In this document: piece after piece, positions 1 to 6,745 of the stretch
How the letters are laid out: each line of letters starts with the position of its first letter
How positions within the stretch are numbered: position 1 is the stretch's first letter
Source: DATDDB01 sp035260545
Lineage (GTDB): Bacteria > Pseudomonadota > Gammaproteobacteria > Burkholderiales > Gallionellaceae
Direction of reading: 5' to 3'
Length of the DNA stretch: 15,552 nucleotides
Assembly: GCA_035260545.1 (NCBI GenBank)
Contig: DATFUZ010000078.1
Coordinates: forward strand, 1 to 15,552
Notes under the pieces: model-generated
Database searches by the model: none
Told to the model about the DNA's origin: nothing
The model's input: only the letters and a program-made list of their open reading frames with translations
Translations under genes and position numbers: made by a program

Positions 1-1
1 A

Positions 2-187
2 AGGCAGACGGCTTATCGCCAGCTATTCCGGGCGCAGATTCCCAGGGATGAACTGGAAGCGATCCGCAATGCGACGAACAAGGCCTGGGTGCTGGGGGAG
101 GGGCGCTTCCTGCAGAAGGTGGAGGCGTTGTCGCAGCGGCGTGCTGCGCCCTTGCCCAAGGGCAGGCCGCGGGTGGCGCAGGAATAG
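2..187 (+). CDS. REP-associated tyrosine transposase (RAYT, Y1_Tnp/IS200-like), C-terminal fragment cut by the window edge
   Basis: An open frame enters from the left edge and stops at a TAG at 185-187, giving 61 residues. The segment AYRQLF followed by DELEAIRNATNKAWVLGEGRF and ending in a basic PLPKGRPR tail is the typical C-terminus of RAYT proteins, which are IS200/IS605-like HUH transposases that handle REP hairpins. The catalytic HUH and tyrosine motifs lie outside the window, so intactness cannot be judged. Known family role: single-copy, domesticated-looking transposases linked to dispersal of REP palindromes. It lies upstream of psd on the same strand with about 120 bp between them. 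Identification rests on recall of the C-terminal motif only. Confidence 0.72.
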   Translation, partial: RQTAYRQLFRAQIPRDELEAIRNATNKAWVLGEGRFLQKVEALSQRRAAPLPKGRPRVAQE

Positions 188-273
188 CTCAAGCCCGAGC
201 CCGTTTGCCTGCGCCTCGCGGCAATCCCGCCACACCATAGGCACCCTGCCCCGGCCGGGCCCGCGCGGTGGCG

Positions 274-279
274 TATAAT
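274..279 (+). promoter_or_regulatory. Candidate -10 box (TATAAT) for psd
   Basis: A perfect TATAAT lies at 274-279, but no recognisable -35 hexamer sits 16-18 bp upstream, where the sequence is all G/C. If used, transcription would start near 286, after the upstream ATG at 278. That argues for translation starting at 302 or 308. Confidence 0.4.
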
Positions 280-307
280 GCCGGACTTTTACCCTCTAGG
301 AATGACC

Positions 308-1153
308 GTGTCCGACCGCCTTGCCGTCACCCTCCAATATCTTTACCCCAAACGCGGGCTGACCGTGCTGGCGGGCGCCTTTGCGCGCGCGAGGCTGGGC
401 GGGCTCACGACCTGGGCGGCGCGGCGGTTTGCGGCGCGCTATGGGGTGAACATGGCGGAGGCGGAGAATCCGGACCTGGCGAGCTACGCTACGTTCAACG
501 ATTTCTTCACGCGGCCGCTGAAGGCGGGCGCGCGGCCCCTGGCGGATGCAGCTTTCCTGTGTCCGGTGGACGGCGCGATCAGCCAGTTCGGGGCCATCGA
601 GCGCGACAGTATCTTTCAGGCCAAGGGTCACAGCTATACCACGACGGCGCTGGTGGGCGGCGATGCGAAGCTGGCAGCGAAGTTCGAGAACGGCAGCTTC
701 GCCACGCTGTACCTCAGCCCGAAGGACTACCACCGCATCCACATGCCCTGCGACGGGCGGTTGACTCGCATGATCTATGTGCCGGGCGATCTGTTTTCGG
801 TGAACCCGGTGACGGCGCGCGGGGTGCCCGGCCTGTTTGCGCGCAATGAGCGGGTGGTGTGCGTGTTCCAGGGCGCGGCGGGTCCGTTCGTGATGGTGCT
901 GGTGGGCGCGACGGTGGTCGGCAGCATGGCGACGGTGTGGCATGGGGTGGTCAATCCGCCGCGCAGCCGCGGCGTCCGCGAGTGGCTGTATGACGGCCAC
1001 GTCGTCGAGTTGCAAAAGGGCGACGAGATGGGCCGCTTTCTGCTTGGTTCGACGGTGGTCATGCTGTTTCCGCAGAACACCTTGACCTTCAACCCCGCAT
1101 GGCAGGCGGGTGGCGCCATCCGCATGGGCGAGGCGATGGGCGGCCGCGGATAG
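308..1153 (+). CDS. psd: Phosphatidylserine decarboxylase proenzyme
   Basis: Psd decarboxylates phosphatidylserine to phosphatidylethanolamine at the inner membrane. It is made as a proenzyme that cleaves itself to form a pyruvoyl cofactor. Seen here: NDFFTRPLK near residue 65, CPVDGA with Asp88, DYHRIHMP around residues 140-147 with His145, and the self-cleavage motif LLGST with Ser248. Asp, His and Ser match the autoendoproteolysis triad known for this family. Length is about 281 residues, normal for the long, E. coli-type form. Start choice: AGGA at 298-301 is six bases before GTG 308 but abuts ATG 302, and an ATG at 278 overlaps a -10-like box. The N-terminus therefore remains uncertain by 2-10 residues. 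The gene appears monocistronic, followed by about 170 bp and the CZB gene. Confidence 0.96.
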   Translation: MSDRLAVTLQYLYPKRGLTVLAGAFARARLGGLTTWAARRFAARYGVNMAEAENPDLASYATFNDFFTRPLKAGARPLADAAFLCPVDGAISQFGAIERDSIFQAKGHSYTTTALVGGDAKLAAKFENGSFATLYLSPKDYHRIHMPCDGRLTRMIYVPGDLFSVNPVTARGVPGLFARNERVVCVFQGAAGPFVMVLVGATVVGSMATVWHGVVNPPRSRGVREWLYDGHVVELQKGDEMGRFLLGSTVVMLFPQNTLTFNPAWQAGGAIRMGEAMGGRG

Positions 1154-1246
1154 AGCGTTTCTGCCGGGGCTGTTTCCGCATCGTTCGGGCCTCGCCCGAT
1201 CCGGCGGCCGCTGCATGCAGTGCTGCACGCACTTCGGGAGGTGTGC

Positions 1247-1275
1247 TTTCCGCCACCGTCACAGCACGCTATGAT
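1247..1275 (+). promoter_or_regulatory. Possible sigma-70 promoter for the CZB gene
   Basis: TATGAT at 1270-1275 is a good -10 match. TTTCCG at 1247-1252, 17 bp upstream, is a poor -35. The site lies in the 170-bp psd-CZB gap and would give a leader of roughly 40 nt. Low confidence because of the weak -35. Confidence 0.3.
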
Positions 1276-1323
1276 ATTTTAGGTGGCGGCGATCGGCAAT
1301 TGATTCTGACGACTGGAGGCATC

Positions 1324-1782
1324 ATGGGTTTGCTGGATTGGTTCAAGTCCGCTGCTGGCGCGGCGGGTGACAGGGGAGATATTTCGGCGGTGAAGCTCGA
1401 CCAGGGCGAATCGGCCGAAGTGGCGGGGCTGGATTTTCAGGCAGCGGTTTCGGCGCACCAGAAATGGAAGACGCGGCTGCAGGCCTGCATAGACGGCACC
1501 AACGAGGAGAAGCTCGATGCCGAGGTCATCGGCCGTGATGACCAGTGCGTGCTTGGGAAGTGGATCTACGGCGAAGGGATGGCCACCTTCGGCGAGGGCG
1601 CCGCGTTCAAGGACTTGCAGAGCGCGCACGCCGAATTCCACCGTGTTGCAGCCATGGTGCTGAATGCCGTTTACGACGGACGCAAGGAGGAGGCCGGCCA
1701 GTTGCTCGCCTCCCGGTTCTCCCAGGCTTCGGTGCGGGTTCTGGGGCTGTTGGCCAACCTCTTCGTTCAGGCCAGGGGCTGA
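1324..1782 (+). CDS. Stand-alone CZB (chemoreceptor zinc-binding) domain protein
   Basis: This 152-residue soluble protein has the complete CZB ligand set: His45, Cys75 in the CVLGKW motif, and His102 and His106 in HAEFH. The spacings (30, 27 and 4 residues) equal those I recall for the E. coli diguanylate cyclase DgcZ zinc site (H22, C52, H79, H83). CZB domains bind zinc tightly and usually sit at the end of chemoreceptors or diguanylate cyclases, controlling their activity. No methyl-accepting or GGDEF domain is present here; residues 1-38 are a short, low-complexity amphipathic stretch that could mediate docking. A strong ribosome binding site GGAGG (1315-1319) is four bases before ATG 1324. 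The protein probably senses zinc or thiol oxidation for a partner encoded elsewhere; the partner is unknown. Confidence 0.88.
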   Translation: MGLLDWFKSAAGAAGDRGDISAVKLDQGESAEVAGLDFQAAVSAHQKWKTRLQACIDGTNEEKLDAEVIGRDDQCVLGKWIYGEGMATFGEGAAFKDLQSAHAEFHRVAAMVLNAVYDGRKEEAGQLLASRFSQASVRVLGLLANLFVQARG

Positions 1783-1827
1783 GTTTCGGGGCCCTGGCGC
1801 GGGGCTCTGATGATTTCCGGAGAACAG

Positions 1828-1850
1828 GCGGGTGTATACCCGCTTCTGCT
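1828..1850 (+). terminator. Weak hairpin after the CZB gene
   Basis: GCGGGT (1828-1833) pairs with ACCCGC (1838-1843) around a GTAT loop, followed by the pyrimidine-rich TTCTGCTTTCC. It lies in the gap between the convergent CZB and pntB genes. The T-tract is interrupted, so function as a terminator is tentative. Confidence 0.35.
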
Positions 1851-1923
1851 TTCCTGCTTGCGGGATTTCCGCTCAGTGATTTCCTGTTCCGCGCGTTCGC
1901 CGTGGGCGGGCAGGGCGGTTCGC

Positions 1924-1951
1924 CGGGGCGGGGCCGGCCATGGCCGCCCCG
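1924..1951. repeat. GC-rich inverted repeat 3' of pntB
   Basis: CGGGGCGG (1924-1931) pairs with CCGCCCCG (1944-1951), and the enclosed bases contain GGCC palindromes. It starts directly downstream of the pntB stop codon. No U-tract follows on either strand, so it may stabilise the mRNA 3' end or support factor-dependent termination. Confidence 0.35.
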
Positions 1952-1954
1952 TCT

Positions 1955-3340
1955 CTAGTGTTCCAGGGACTTGATGATGTCCTCGACCACCTTCTTGGCA
2001 TCGCCGAACACCATCATGGTCTTGTCCATGTAGAACAGGTCGTTGTCCAGACCGGCGTAGCCGGTTGCCATGGAGCGCTTTACCACCAGCACGGTGCGAG
2101 CCTTGTGCGCCTCGAGGATGGGCATGCCGAAGATTGGGCTGTTGGGGTCGGTCTTCGCGGCGGGGTTCACCACGTCGTTCGCGCCGATTACCAGCACCAC
2201 GTCGGTGTCGGCGAATTCGTTGTTGATCTCGTCCATTTCGAAAACCTGGTCGTAGGGCACTTCGGCCTCGGCCAGCAGCACGTTCATATGGCCGGGCATG
2301 CGGCCCGCCACGGGATGGATGGCGTAGCGCACGTTCACGCCTTTCTCGGTGAGCAGCTTGGACATTTCGTTGATCGCATGCTGCGCGCGCGCCACGGCCA
2401 GGCCGTAGCCCGGCACGATGATGACCGAGCTGGCATTGCCCATCAGGAAGGCGGCATCCTCCGCGCTGCCGCTGCGGTAGGTGCGTTGCTCGCCGCCGCC
2501 GGCTGCAGCCGCGGCCTCTCCGCCGCCGAAGCCGCCCAGAATCACGTTGAGGAAGGCGCGGTTCATCGCCTTGCACATGATGTAGGAGAGGATCGCGCCG
2601 GAGCTGCCTACCAGGGAGCCGGCGATGATCAGCATGTTGTTGTTCAGCGTGAAGCCGATGCCCGCTGCCGCCCAGCCGGAATAGGAGTTGAGCATGGACA
2701 CCACCACCGGCATGTCTGCGCCGCCGATGGGGATGATGATGAGCACGCCCAGCGCCAGCGCGATGCCGACCATGACCAGCAGCGGCATCCAGGCCGGATG
2801 CATGAAGAAGGCGATGCCGAACCCCAGCATCACCAGTGCCAGCGCCAGGTTCAGCCAGTGCTGGCCGGCGAAGCGCACCGGTTTGCCGGAGAGTTTGCCG
2901 GAGAGCTTGCCGAAGGCGATGATGGAGCCGGTGAAGGTGATCGCGCCGACGAAGGAGCCGATGAACAGCTCGATGCGGTTGGAGACATGCAGCGTCGCGC
3001 CTATGCCGTAGGCCATGGGGTTGTTGAACGCAGCCATGGCGATGAGCACCGCGGCCAGGCCCACCAGCGAGTGCATGGCGGCGACCAGTTCCGGCATCTG
3101 CGTCATCTGGATGCGGCGGGCCACGAAGGCGCCTATGCTGCCGCCGACGGCAATCGCGGCGAGGATGTAGTAGACGTTATGGGTGATCGTCAGCGTGGTC
3201 ACCACGGCGATGAGCATGCCCACCATGCCGAACAGGTTGCCGCGCCGCGCGGACATCGGCGAGGAGAGGCCCTTCAGGGCGAGGATGAACAGGATGGCGG
3301 CGCCCAGGTAGGCGAGCGCGACTTGATTGACCGACAGCAT
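1955..3340 (-). CDS. pntB: NAD(P) transhydrogenase subunit beta
   Basis: PntB is the beta subunit of proton-translocating transhydrogenase. It carries most of the membrane channel (domain II) and the NADP(H)-binding domain III. The first roughly 265 of 461 residues form successive hydrophobic segments with the conserved HSLVGLAAVLIA region near 90-101 and NSYSGWAAAGIGF near 218-230. A linker rich in Ala and Gly (271-284) leads to domain III, with the NADP dinucleotide fold VPGYGLAVARAQHA (309-322), VIGANDVVNPAA (384-395) and KRSMATGYAG (421-430). The start at 3340 is only three bases after the pntAb stop, indicating translational coupling; its ribosome binding site is a weak AAGGG at a long distance. 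A 12-bp tandem duplication gives the local repeat KLSGKLSGK in a loop near residue 145-153. Confidence 0.97.
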   Translation of the reverse strand: MLSVNQVALAYLGAAILFILALKGLSSPMSARRGNLFGMVGMLIAVVTTLTITHNVYYILAAIAVGGSIGAFVARRIQMTQMPELVAAMHSLVGLAAVLIAMAAFNNPMAYGIGATLHVSNRIELFIGSFVGAITFTGSIIAFGKLSGKLSGKPVRFAGQHWLNLALALVMLGFGIAFFMHPAWMPLLVMVGIALALGVLIIIPIGGADMPVVVSMLNSYSGWAAAGIGFTLNNNMLIIAGSLVGSSGAILSYIMCKAMNRAFLNVILGGFGGGEAAAAAGGGEQRTYRSGSAEDAAFLMGNASSVIIVPGYGLAVARAQHAINEMSKLLTEKGVNVRYAIHPVAGRMPGHMNVLLAEAEVPYDQVFEMDEINNEFADTDVVLVIGANDVVNPAAKTDPNSPIFGMPILEAHKARTVLVVKRSMATGYAGLDNDLFYMDKTMMVFGDAKKVVEDIIKSLEH

Positions 3341-3343
3341 TTT

Positions 3344-3634
3344 TTATTTGCCCTTTTTCTTGAACATGTCCAGCATGCGCTGGGTCACGAGGAAACCGCC
3401 GAACACGTTGATCGCTGCCAGCGCCACGGCGACGAGGCCCAGGATCATGCCCGCATCCATCTTCTGAGGGCCGGCGGCCAGCATGGCGCCGACGATGATG
3501 ATGCCCGAAATCGCGTTGGTCACCGACATCAGCGGCGTGTGCAGCGCGGGCGTGACGTTCCACACCACGTGGTAGCCGACGAAGACCGCCAGGACGAAGA
3601 CCGTGAGGTTCACTACGACAGGATCGATAGTCAT
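3344..3634 (-). CDS. pntAb: NAD(P) transhydrogenase subunit alpha part 2 (membrane subunit)
   Basis: This 96-residue membrane subunit corresponds to the C-terminal membrane segments of fused E. coli PntA. Three hydrophobic helices are visible: residues about 5-25 (LTVFVLAVFVGYHVVW), 38-53 (NAISGIIIVGAM) and 61-85 (ILGLVAVALAAINVFGGFLV), followed by a basic tail KKKGK. Start: ATG at 3634 (MTIDPVVV) follows GGAG at a suitable distance; the longer frame from 3670 would overlap the end of pntAa. It lies 16 bp after pntAa and 3 bp before pntB, inside one operon. The split alpha subunit is the three-gene arrangement known from Rhodospirillum rubrum. Confidence 0.94.
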   Translation of the reverse strand: MTIDPVVVNLTVFVLAVFVGYHVVWNVTPALHTPLMSVTNAISGIIIVGAMLAAGPQKMDAGMILGLVAVALAAINVFGGFLVTQRMLDMFKKKGK

Positions 3635-3650
3635 CTGTTGCTCCGGATGA

Positions 3651-4775
3651 TTATTTGCCGAGGACTTCACCGTCCAGGCACAGCAGGGTGCCGGCGATGA
3701 TGTCGTCCTCGCGGTTGATGTTCATTGCTCCGCCTGCCTTGGGATCGCACAGCAGGTTGAGGAAGTTGAGCAGGTTGCGCGAATAGAGCGCGGAGGCGTC
3801 CGCCGCCACCGAGGCGGCCAGGTTGGGATCGCCCACCAGCGTCACGCCGTGCTTGACCACGGTCTTGTCCAGCTCGGTCAGCGGGCAGTTGCCGCCGGCT
3901 TCCACCGCCAGGTCCACAATCACCGATCCCGGTTTCATGGATTTCACCATCTCCTCGGTCACCAGCACCGGCGCAGACCGGCCCGGGATCAGCGCGGTGG
4001 TGATCACGATGTCGGCGGCGGCCACGCGTTTGGCGACTTCGGCCTTCTGCCGGTCCAGCCAGCTTTGCGGCATGGGGCGCGCATAGCCGCCCACGCCTTC
4101 GGCGGCCTCGCGTTCCTCGTCGGTCTCATAGGGCACATCGATGAACTTGCCGCCCAGCGATTCCACCTGTTCCTTCACGGCGGGGCGCACGTCGGAAGCC
4201 TCGATCACCGCGCCCAGGCGCTTGGCCGTGGCGATGGCCTGCAGTCCCGCCACGCCCACGCCCAGCACGACCACGCGCGCGGCTTTCACCGTGCCGGCGG
4301 CCGTCATCAGCATGGGCATGAAGCGCTTGTATTGATTGGCGGCGACGATCACCGCCTTGTAGCCGGAGATGTTTGCCTGGGAGGAGAGCACGTCCATCGC
4401 CTGGGCGCGCGTGGTGCGCGGGAGTTTTTCCATCGCGAAGGCGGCGATGCCCTGTTTCGCATAGGCGGCCACCAGGACGGCGTCGTGCGGGGACAGCAGG
4501 CCGATCAGCGCCGTGCCCTTCTTGATTTGCGCCAGTTCGGCCTCGGTGGGGGCCTTGACCTTGAGGATGATCTCGGCCTGGGCATAGAGCTCGGCCGCGC
4601 TGGCCAGCGCCGCACCGGCCGCCGCGAATTCCGCGTCGGGAATGCTCGCAGCTTCCCCCGCGCCTTGTTGCACCAGCACCTGGTGCCCCGCGGCCAGCAT
4701 CTTCTTCACCGTTTCGGGCGTTGCCGCCACCCGGGTCTCGCCCGCGCGCGTCTCCGCGGGAATGCCTATACGCAT
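3651..4775 (-). CDS. pntAa: NAD(P) transhydrogenase subunit alpha part 1 (NAD-binding)
   Basis: This is the soluble NAD(H)-binding domain I of transhydrogenase, which passes hydride between NADH and NADP+ while protons cross the membrane. It supplies NADPH for biosynthesis and redox defence. The 374-residue protein has the alanine dehydrogenase/PNT N-terminal domain (MRIGIPAETRAGETRVA), the loop SSQANISGYKAV (131-142), and the Rossmann motif LGVGVAGLQA (171-180) followed by the acidic IEASDVR. The ATG at 4775 was chosen because AGGGGGAGG lies just upstream. An in-frame extension of 29 codons (TTG at 4862) would run through a terminator hairpin and is unlikely to be coding. It is the first gene of a three-gene operon. 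Confidence 0.96.
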   Translation of the reverse strand: MRIGIPAETRAGETRVAATPETVKKMLAAGHQVLVQQGAGEAASIPDAEFAAAGAALASAAELYAQAEIILKVKAPTEAELAQIKKGTALIGLLSPHDAVLVAAYAKQGIAAFAMEKLPRTTRAQAMDVLSSQANISGYKAVIVAANQYKRFMPMLMTAAGTVKAARVVVLGVGVAGLQAIATAKRLGAVIEASDVRPAVKEQVESLGGKFIDVPYETDEEREAAEGVGGYARPMPQSWLDRQKAEVAKRVAAADIVITTALIPGRSAPVLVTEEMVKSMKPGSVIVDLAVEAGGNCPLTELDKTVVKHGVTLVGDPNLAASVAADASALYSRNLLNFLNLLCDPKAGGAMNINREDDIIAGTLLCLDGEVLGK

Positions 4776-4803
4776 CAAACCTCCCCCTAAATCAGATCCT
4801 TTG

Positions 4804-4827
4804 AAAAAAAGCCCGGCGACGCCGGGC
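4804..4827 (-). terminator. Intrinsic terminator within the pntAa leader (possible attenuator)
   Basis: On the minus strand GCCCGGC and GCCGGGC (4827-4821 and 4817-4811) form a 7-bp G/C stem with a three-base loop. Seven U residues (4810-4804) follow directly. It ends 28 bases before the pntAa start and 120 bases after the predicted promoter. No minus-strand gene lies between the promoter and the hairpin, so its most natural role is premature termination of the pnt transcript. Confidence 0.7.
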
Positions 4828-4946
4828 GGTATTCTTATTGCGCTGATTCTGCACTGGCGCAATTATACGGACTTTTTCGGCTTCGTGCCGCTGTCCGTCC
4901 CGGCGGCCCGTATCGCGCCTGCCCGCTGTAGTCCCCGATGATTTGA

Positions 4947-4975
4947 ATATTAAACTATACTGATATACTCAACAA
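4947..4975 (-). promoter_or_regulatory. Predicted sigma-70 promoter of the pnt operon
   Basis: Reading the minus strand, TTGTTG (4975-4970) is followed after exactly 17 bases by TAATAT (4952-4947), in an AT-rich island unlike the surrounding GC-rich DNA. The predicted start near 4940 gives a leader of about 165 nt carrying the internal terminator. Confidence 0.6.
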
Positions 4976-5135
4976 CTGCTTCAAGCCCTCGGGTCCCCGA
5001 ATAAATCTGTTTCGAATACCTTGTCACCAATGCATTTGGGGGCTATGCGATAAGGGGAGCAGGCAGGGGGACGAACGGTCATAATTGGCCATTATGCGGT
5101 TTCGCGCGCCCACTGCTTTGAGGTAAGCTACGCAC
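4976..5135. other. Gene-free spacer between the pnt promoter and the MITE-like element
   Basis: No coding frame with recognisable content was found. The only structure seen is the near-palindrome CATAA-N7-TTATG centred on TGGCCA at 5080-5096, a possible operator-like site with no further support. Confidence 0.4.
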
Positions 5136-5407
5136 TAAGGAAACGCTGAATAAGTCCTTCATGAGCCGCGTTGCCGGCAAAATCGCGATGATCACAAGGC
5201 GCGCGACGAAGGTCGTAGTCATTCTACGACGCCTAGGAGCGCAACGCCGGGAGCACGCGATTCTGCCGCAAGGGCGCTGGTTTTGCGGGCGGTCCGCTTC
5301 GTTGTGCTCCTTGCGAATGGAATGACCATTCGCCGTGTCGCACACCTTGCCTTCCACCCCGCAAAGCCGAGCGCGCGGCCATGCGGGACTTATTCAGTTT
5401 TTCCTTA
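5136..5407. mobile_element. MITE-like element, 272 bp, terminal inverted repeats and palindromic arms
   Basis: The ends are inverted repeats of 22 bases with 20 matches: 5136-5157 (TAAGGAAACGCTGAATAAG...) against the complement of 5386-5407 (TAAGGAAAAACTGAATAAG...). Both end in TA, compatible with a TA target. Homology continues inward. The arm at 5196-5246 resembles the complement of 5300-5348 (shared GCGAC, GTCATTC, AGGAGC, CAACG), and outside that both arms carry a CATG/GCCGCG block. Each arm has its own small hairpin: GTCGTAG-TCATT-CTACGAC (5212-5230) and GCGAATGG-AATGA-CCATTCGC (5313-5333). The loops are complementary to each other. No transposase is encoded; open frames across it are chance. 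It is a non-autonomous element of an unidentified IS, sitting between the pnt promoter and the GTPase cassette. Confidence 0.75.
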
Positions 5408-5431
5408 ATACTTGCCGGGCGCTATGTTCGG

Positions 5432-5467
5432 GGAAACGGGGAACGTTTCCACCTGGAGGAATCCAGG
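5432..5467 (+). repeat. Two adjacent small hairpins upstream of the GTPase cassette
   Basis: GGAAACG (5432-5438) pairs with CGTTTCC (5444-5450) around GGGAA. Immediately after, CCTGGA (5452-5457) pairs with TCCAGG (5462-5467) around GGAA. Neither is followed by a U-tract. They lie between the MITE and the first cassette gene, so they may be operator sites or a structured leader; both are inference. Confidence 0.4.
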
Positions 5468-5540
5468 AAAAGCAAGGGATCGGGCCGAGTCTGGTTCGTA
5501 ACAGTTTTGAACAACAGATAGAATTTGGAGTGTGAACCAA

Positions 5541-6179
5541 GTGTCACATGCTACTGCCGCCAACCCCGTCGAGTCCGGCGAGTCTTCCTTCGCGCCGGGT
5601 GATTATTTTCTCGGCATTGCTCAACGCGTCATCGCTTCGGGCGTCAACACGCGCATCAGCCTGCCCACAGGCGGCGATGTATTCATCTACCCCGAACGCC
5701 GGGAATACGATGCCCGAATCGACGATCCGCGCGAGTTTTTTCAGGCGCCCGCCGGTCAGTTCACAACCGCGCCGCTCACGGGCGGCGACGAGGCCAAGCG
5801 TCCCCGCCATATCGACGACCTGCTGTGGCAGGCGGCGTTTCACGCATCGCAGGGACGTCTGATGGAAGGCGCTTCGATGTTCGACATCGTGAGCTTCAAG
5901 CGCTGGCCCAATCTGCCGCAACTGCCGCACACAGCCAACACCGCGCGCATCTGCGCGCTGCTGACGCGGCATCCGACCACCATCATGCTGGCTCACCGGC
6001 TGCTGGGGATCAAAAAAGACGAGGTTTATCGCGTCTACAGCGCGGCATACAGCGCGGGGATCGCAGTGATCGTCAACAGGAATCCGGAAGCCGTCGCCAA
6101 CGAAGCACCGCAAGCAGAGCTGGCTGATGAGCGCCGCGGCCTGTTGCGTTCGCTGTTCGCAAAGATTTCGGGACTCTGA
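5541..6179 (+). CDS. Uncharacterised protein with C-terminal winged-helix-like region, first gene of GTPase/roadblock cassette
   Basis: I do not recognise a named family. The protein (212 residues from GTG 5541, or 215 from GTG 5532) has an N-terminal region containing GDYFLGIAQRVIASG and GGDVFIYPERREYD. A central segment reads HIDDLLWQAAF and FDIVSFKRWPNLPQLPH, and the helical C-terminal part (TARICALLTRHPTTIMLAHRLLG to DEVYRVYSAAYSAGIAV) has the rhythm of a winged-helix or helix-turn-helix fold. Residues 183-212 are charged and end in LLRSLFAKISGL. No signal peptide or membrane helix is seen. Start: GGAG (5527-5530) lies 10 bases before GTG 5541 but only one base before GTG 5532. It is 15 bp upstream of the GTPase gene, so the two are probably co-transcribed. 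It could be an effector, adaptor or regulator of the GTPase. Confidence 0.8.
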   Translation: MSHATAANPVESGESSFAPGDYFLGIAQRVIASGVNTRISLPTGGDVFIYPERREYDARIDDPREFFQAPAGQFTTAPLTGGDEAKRPRHIDDLLWQAAFHASQGRLMEGASMFDIVSFKRWPNLPQLPHTANTARICALLTRHPTTIMLAHRLLGIKKDEVYRVYSAAYSAGIAVIVNRNPEAVANEAPQAELADERRGLLRSLFAKISGL

Positions 6180-6194
6180 AGCCGGCATAGCATT

Positions 6195-6743
6195 ATGGAA
6201 AACAAGATCATCTTTGCGGGACCGGTGGGTTCCGGGAAAACCACGTCAATCAGTTCCGTCAGCGACATCATGGTGGTGGGCACCGAAGCCAAGGCTTCGG
6301 ACGATGTCGCGCTGCGCAAGGCGAACACCACCGTTGCCATGGACTACGGCGTCCTCAACCTGGACGACGGGCAGAAGGTGCATCTGTACGGCACGCCGGG
6401 GCAGGATCGCTTCGACTTCATGTGGGAAATCCTGAGCGAAGGCGCGATGGGTATCGTCATCCTCATCGACAGCCTGCGCCCTGATCCCATGTCCGACCTC
6501 GAAACCTACCTCAAGGCATTCTCCCGCTCGATCTCCAAGTCCGGCGGTGCGGTGGTGATCGGCGTCACCCGTACCGAAAACAACCGCCAGCCCGAACTGC
6601 TGGGGCGGCTGCACGACAAACTGGGGGCGCACAAGCTCAATGTTCCGGTGTTCGAAGTGGACGGCCGCAAGCGCGAGGATGTCAAGCAGTTGCTGATGGC
6701 GCTGCTTTCCCTGCTCGATCCCACCACAACGCGGGCGCGCTAG
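6195..6743 (+). CDS. Small Ras/MglA-like GTPase (COG2229-type)
   Basis: This 182-residue protein is a small G protein. The P-loop GPVGSGKTT spans residues 9-17, a switch-I-like ANTTVAMDYG lies at 43-52, and the switch-II motif GTPGQDRF at 66-73 retains the catalytic-type Gln70, with Gly replacing the usual Asp. The hydrophobic strand GIVILIDS covers 86-93. The base-specificity motif is atypical: GVTRTENN (123-130) stands where N/TKxD is expected, so nucleotide preference should not be assumed. The closest named types are bacterial MglA-like and COG2229 GTPases, which cycle with roadblock-domain partners. Three roadblock-like genes lie downstream, supporting such a cycle. No clear ribosome binding site precedes ATG 6195. 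Its stop is two bases before the next start, so translation is probably coupled. Confidence 0.9.
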   Translation: MENKIIFAGPVGSGKTTSISSVSDIMVVGTEAKASDDVALRKANTTVAMDYGVLNLDDGQKVHLYGTPGQDRFDFMWEILSEGAMGIVILIDSLRPDPMSDLETYLKAFSRSISKSGGAVVIGVTRTENNRQPELLGRLHDKLGAHKLNVPVFEVDGRKREDVKQLLMALLSLLDPTTTRAR

Positions 6744-6745
6744 CG

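Noticed and set aside
2881..2916. Tandem 12-bp repeat
   Set aside because: It is inside pntB and only yields KLSGKLSGK in a loop; in-frame, with no sign of a regulatory role.
1940..3700. 586-codon plus-strand open frame
   Set aside because: It lies antisense to pntB, pntAb and the end of pntAa, and its product is His/Asp/Gly/Gln-rich without any domain. It is a by-product of GC-rich codon use.
5079..5357. 92-codon minus-strand open frame
   Set aside because: It falls mostly within the palindromic MITE-like element, has a chance composition and lacks a ribosome binding site.
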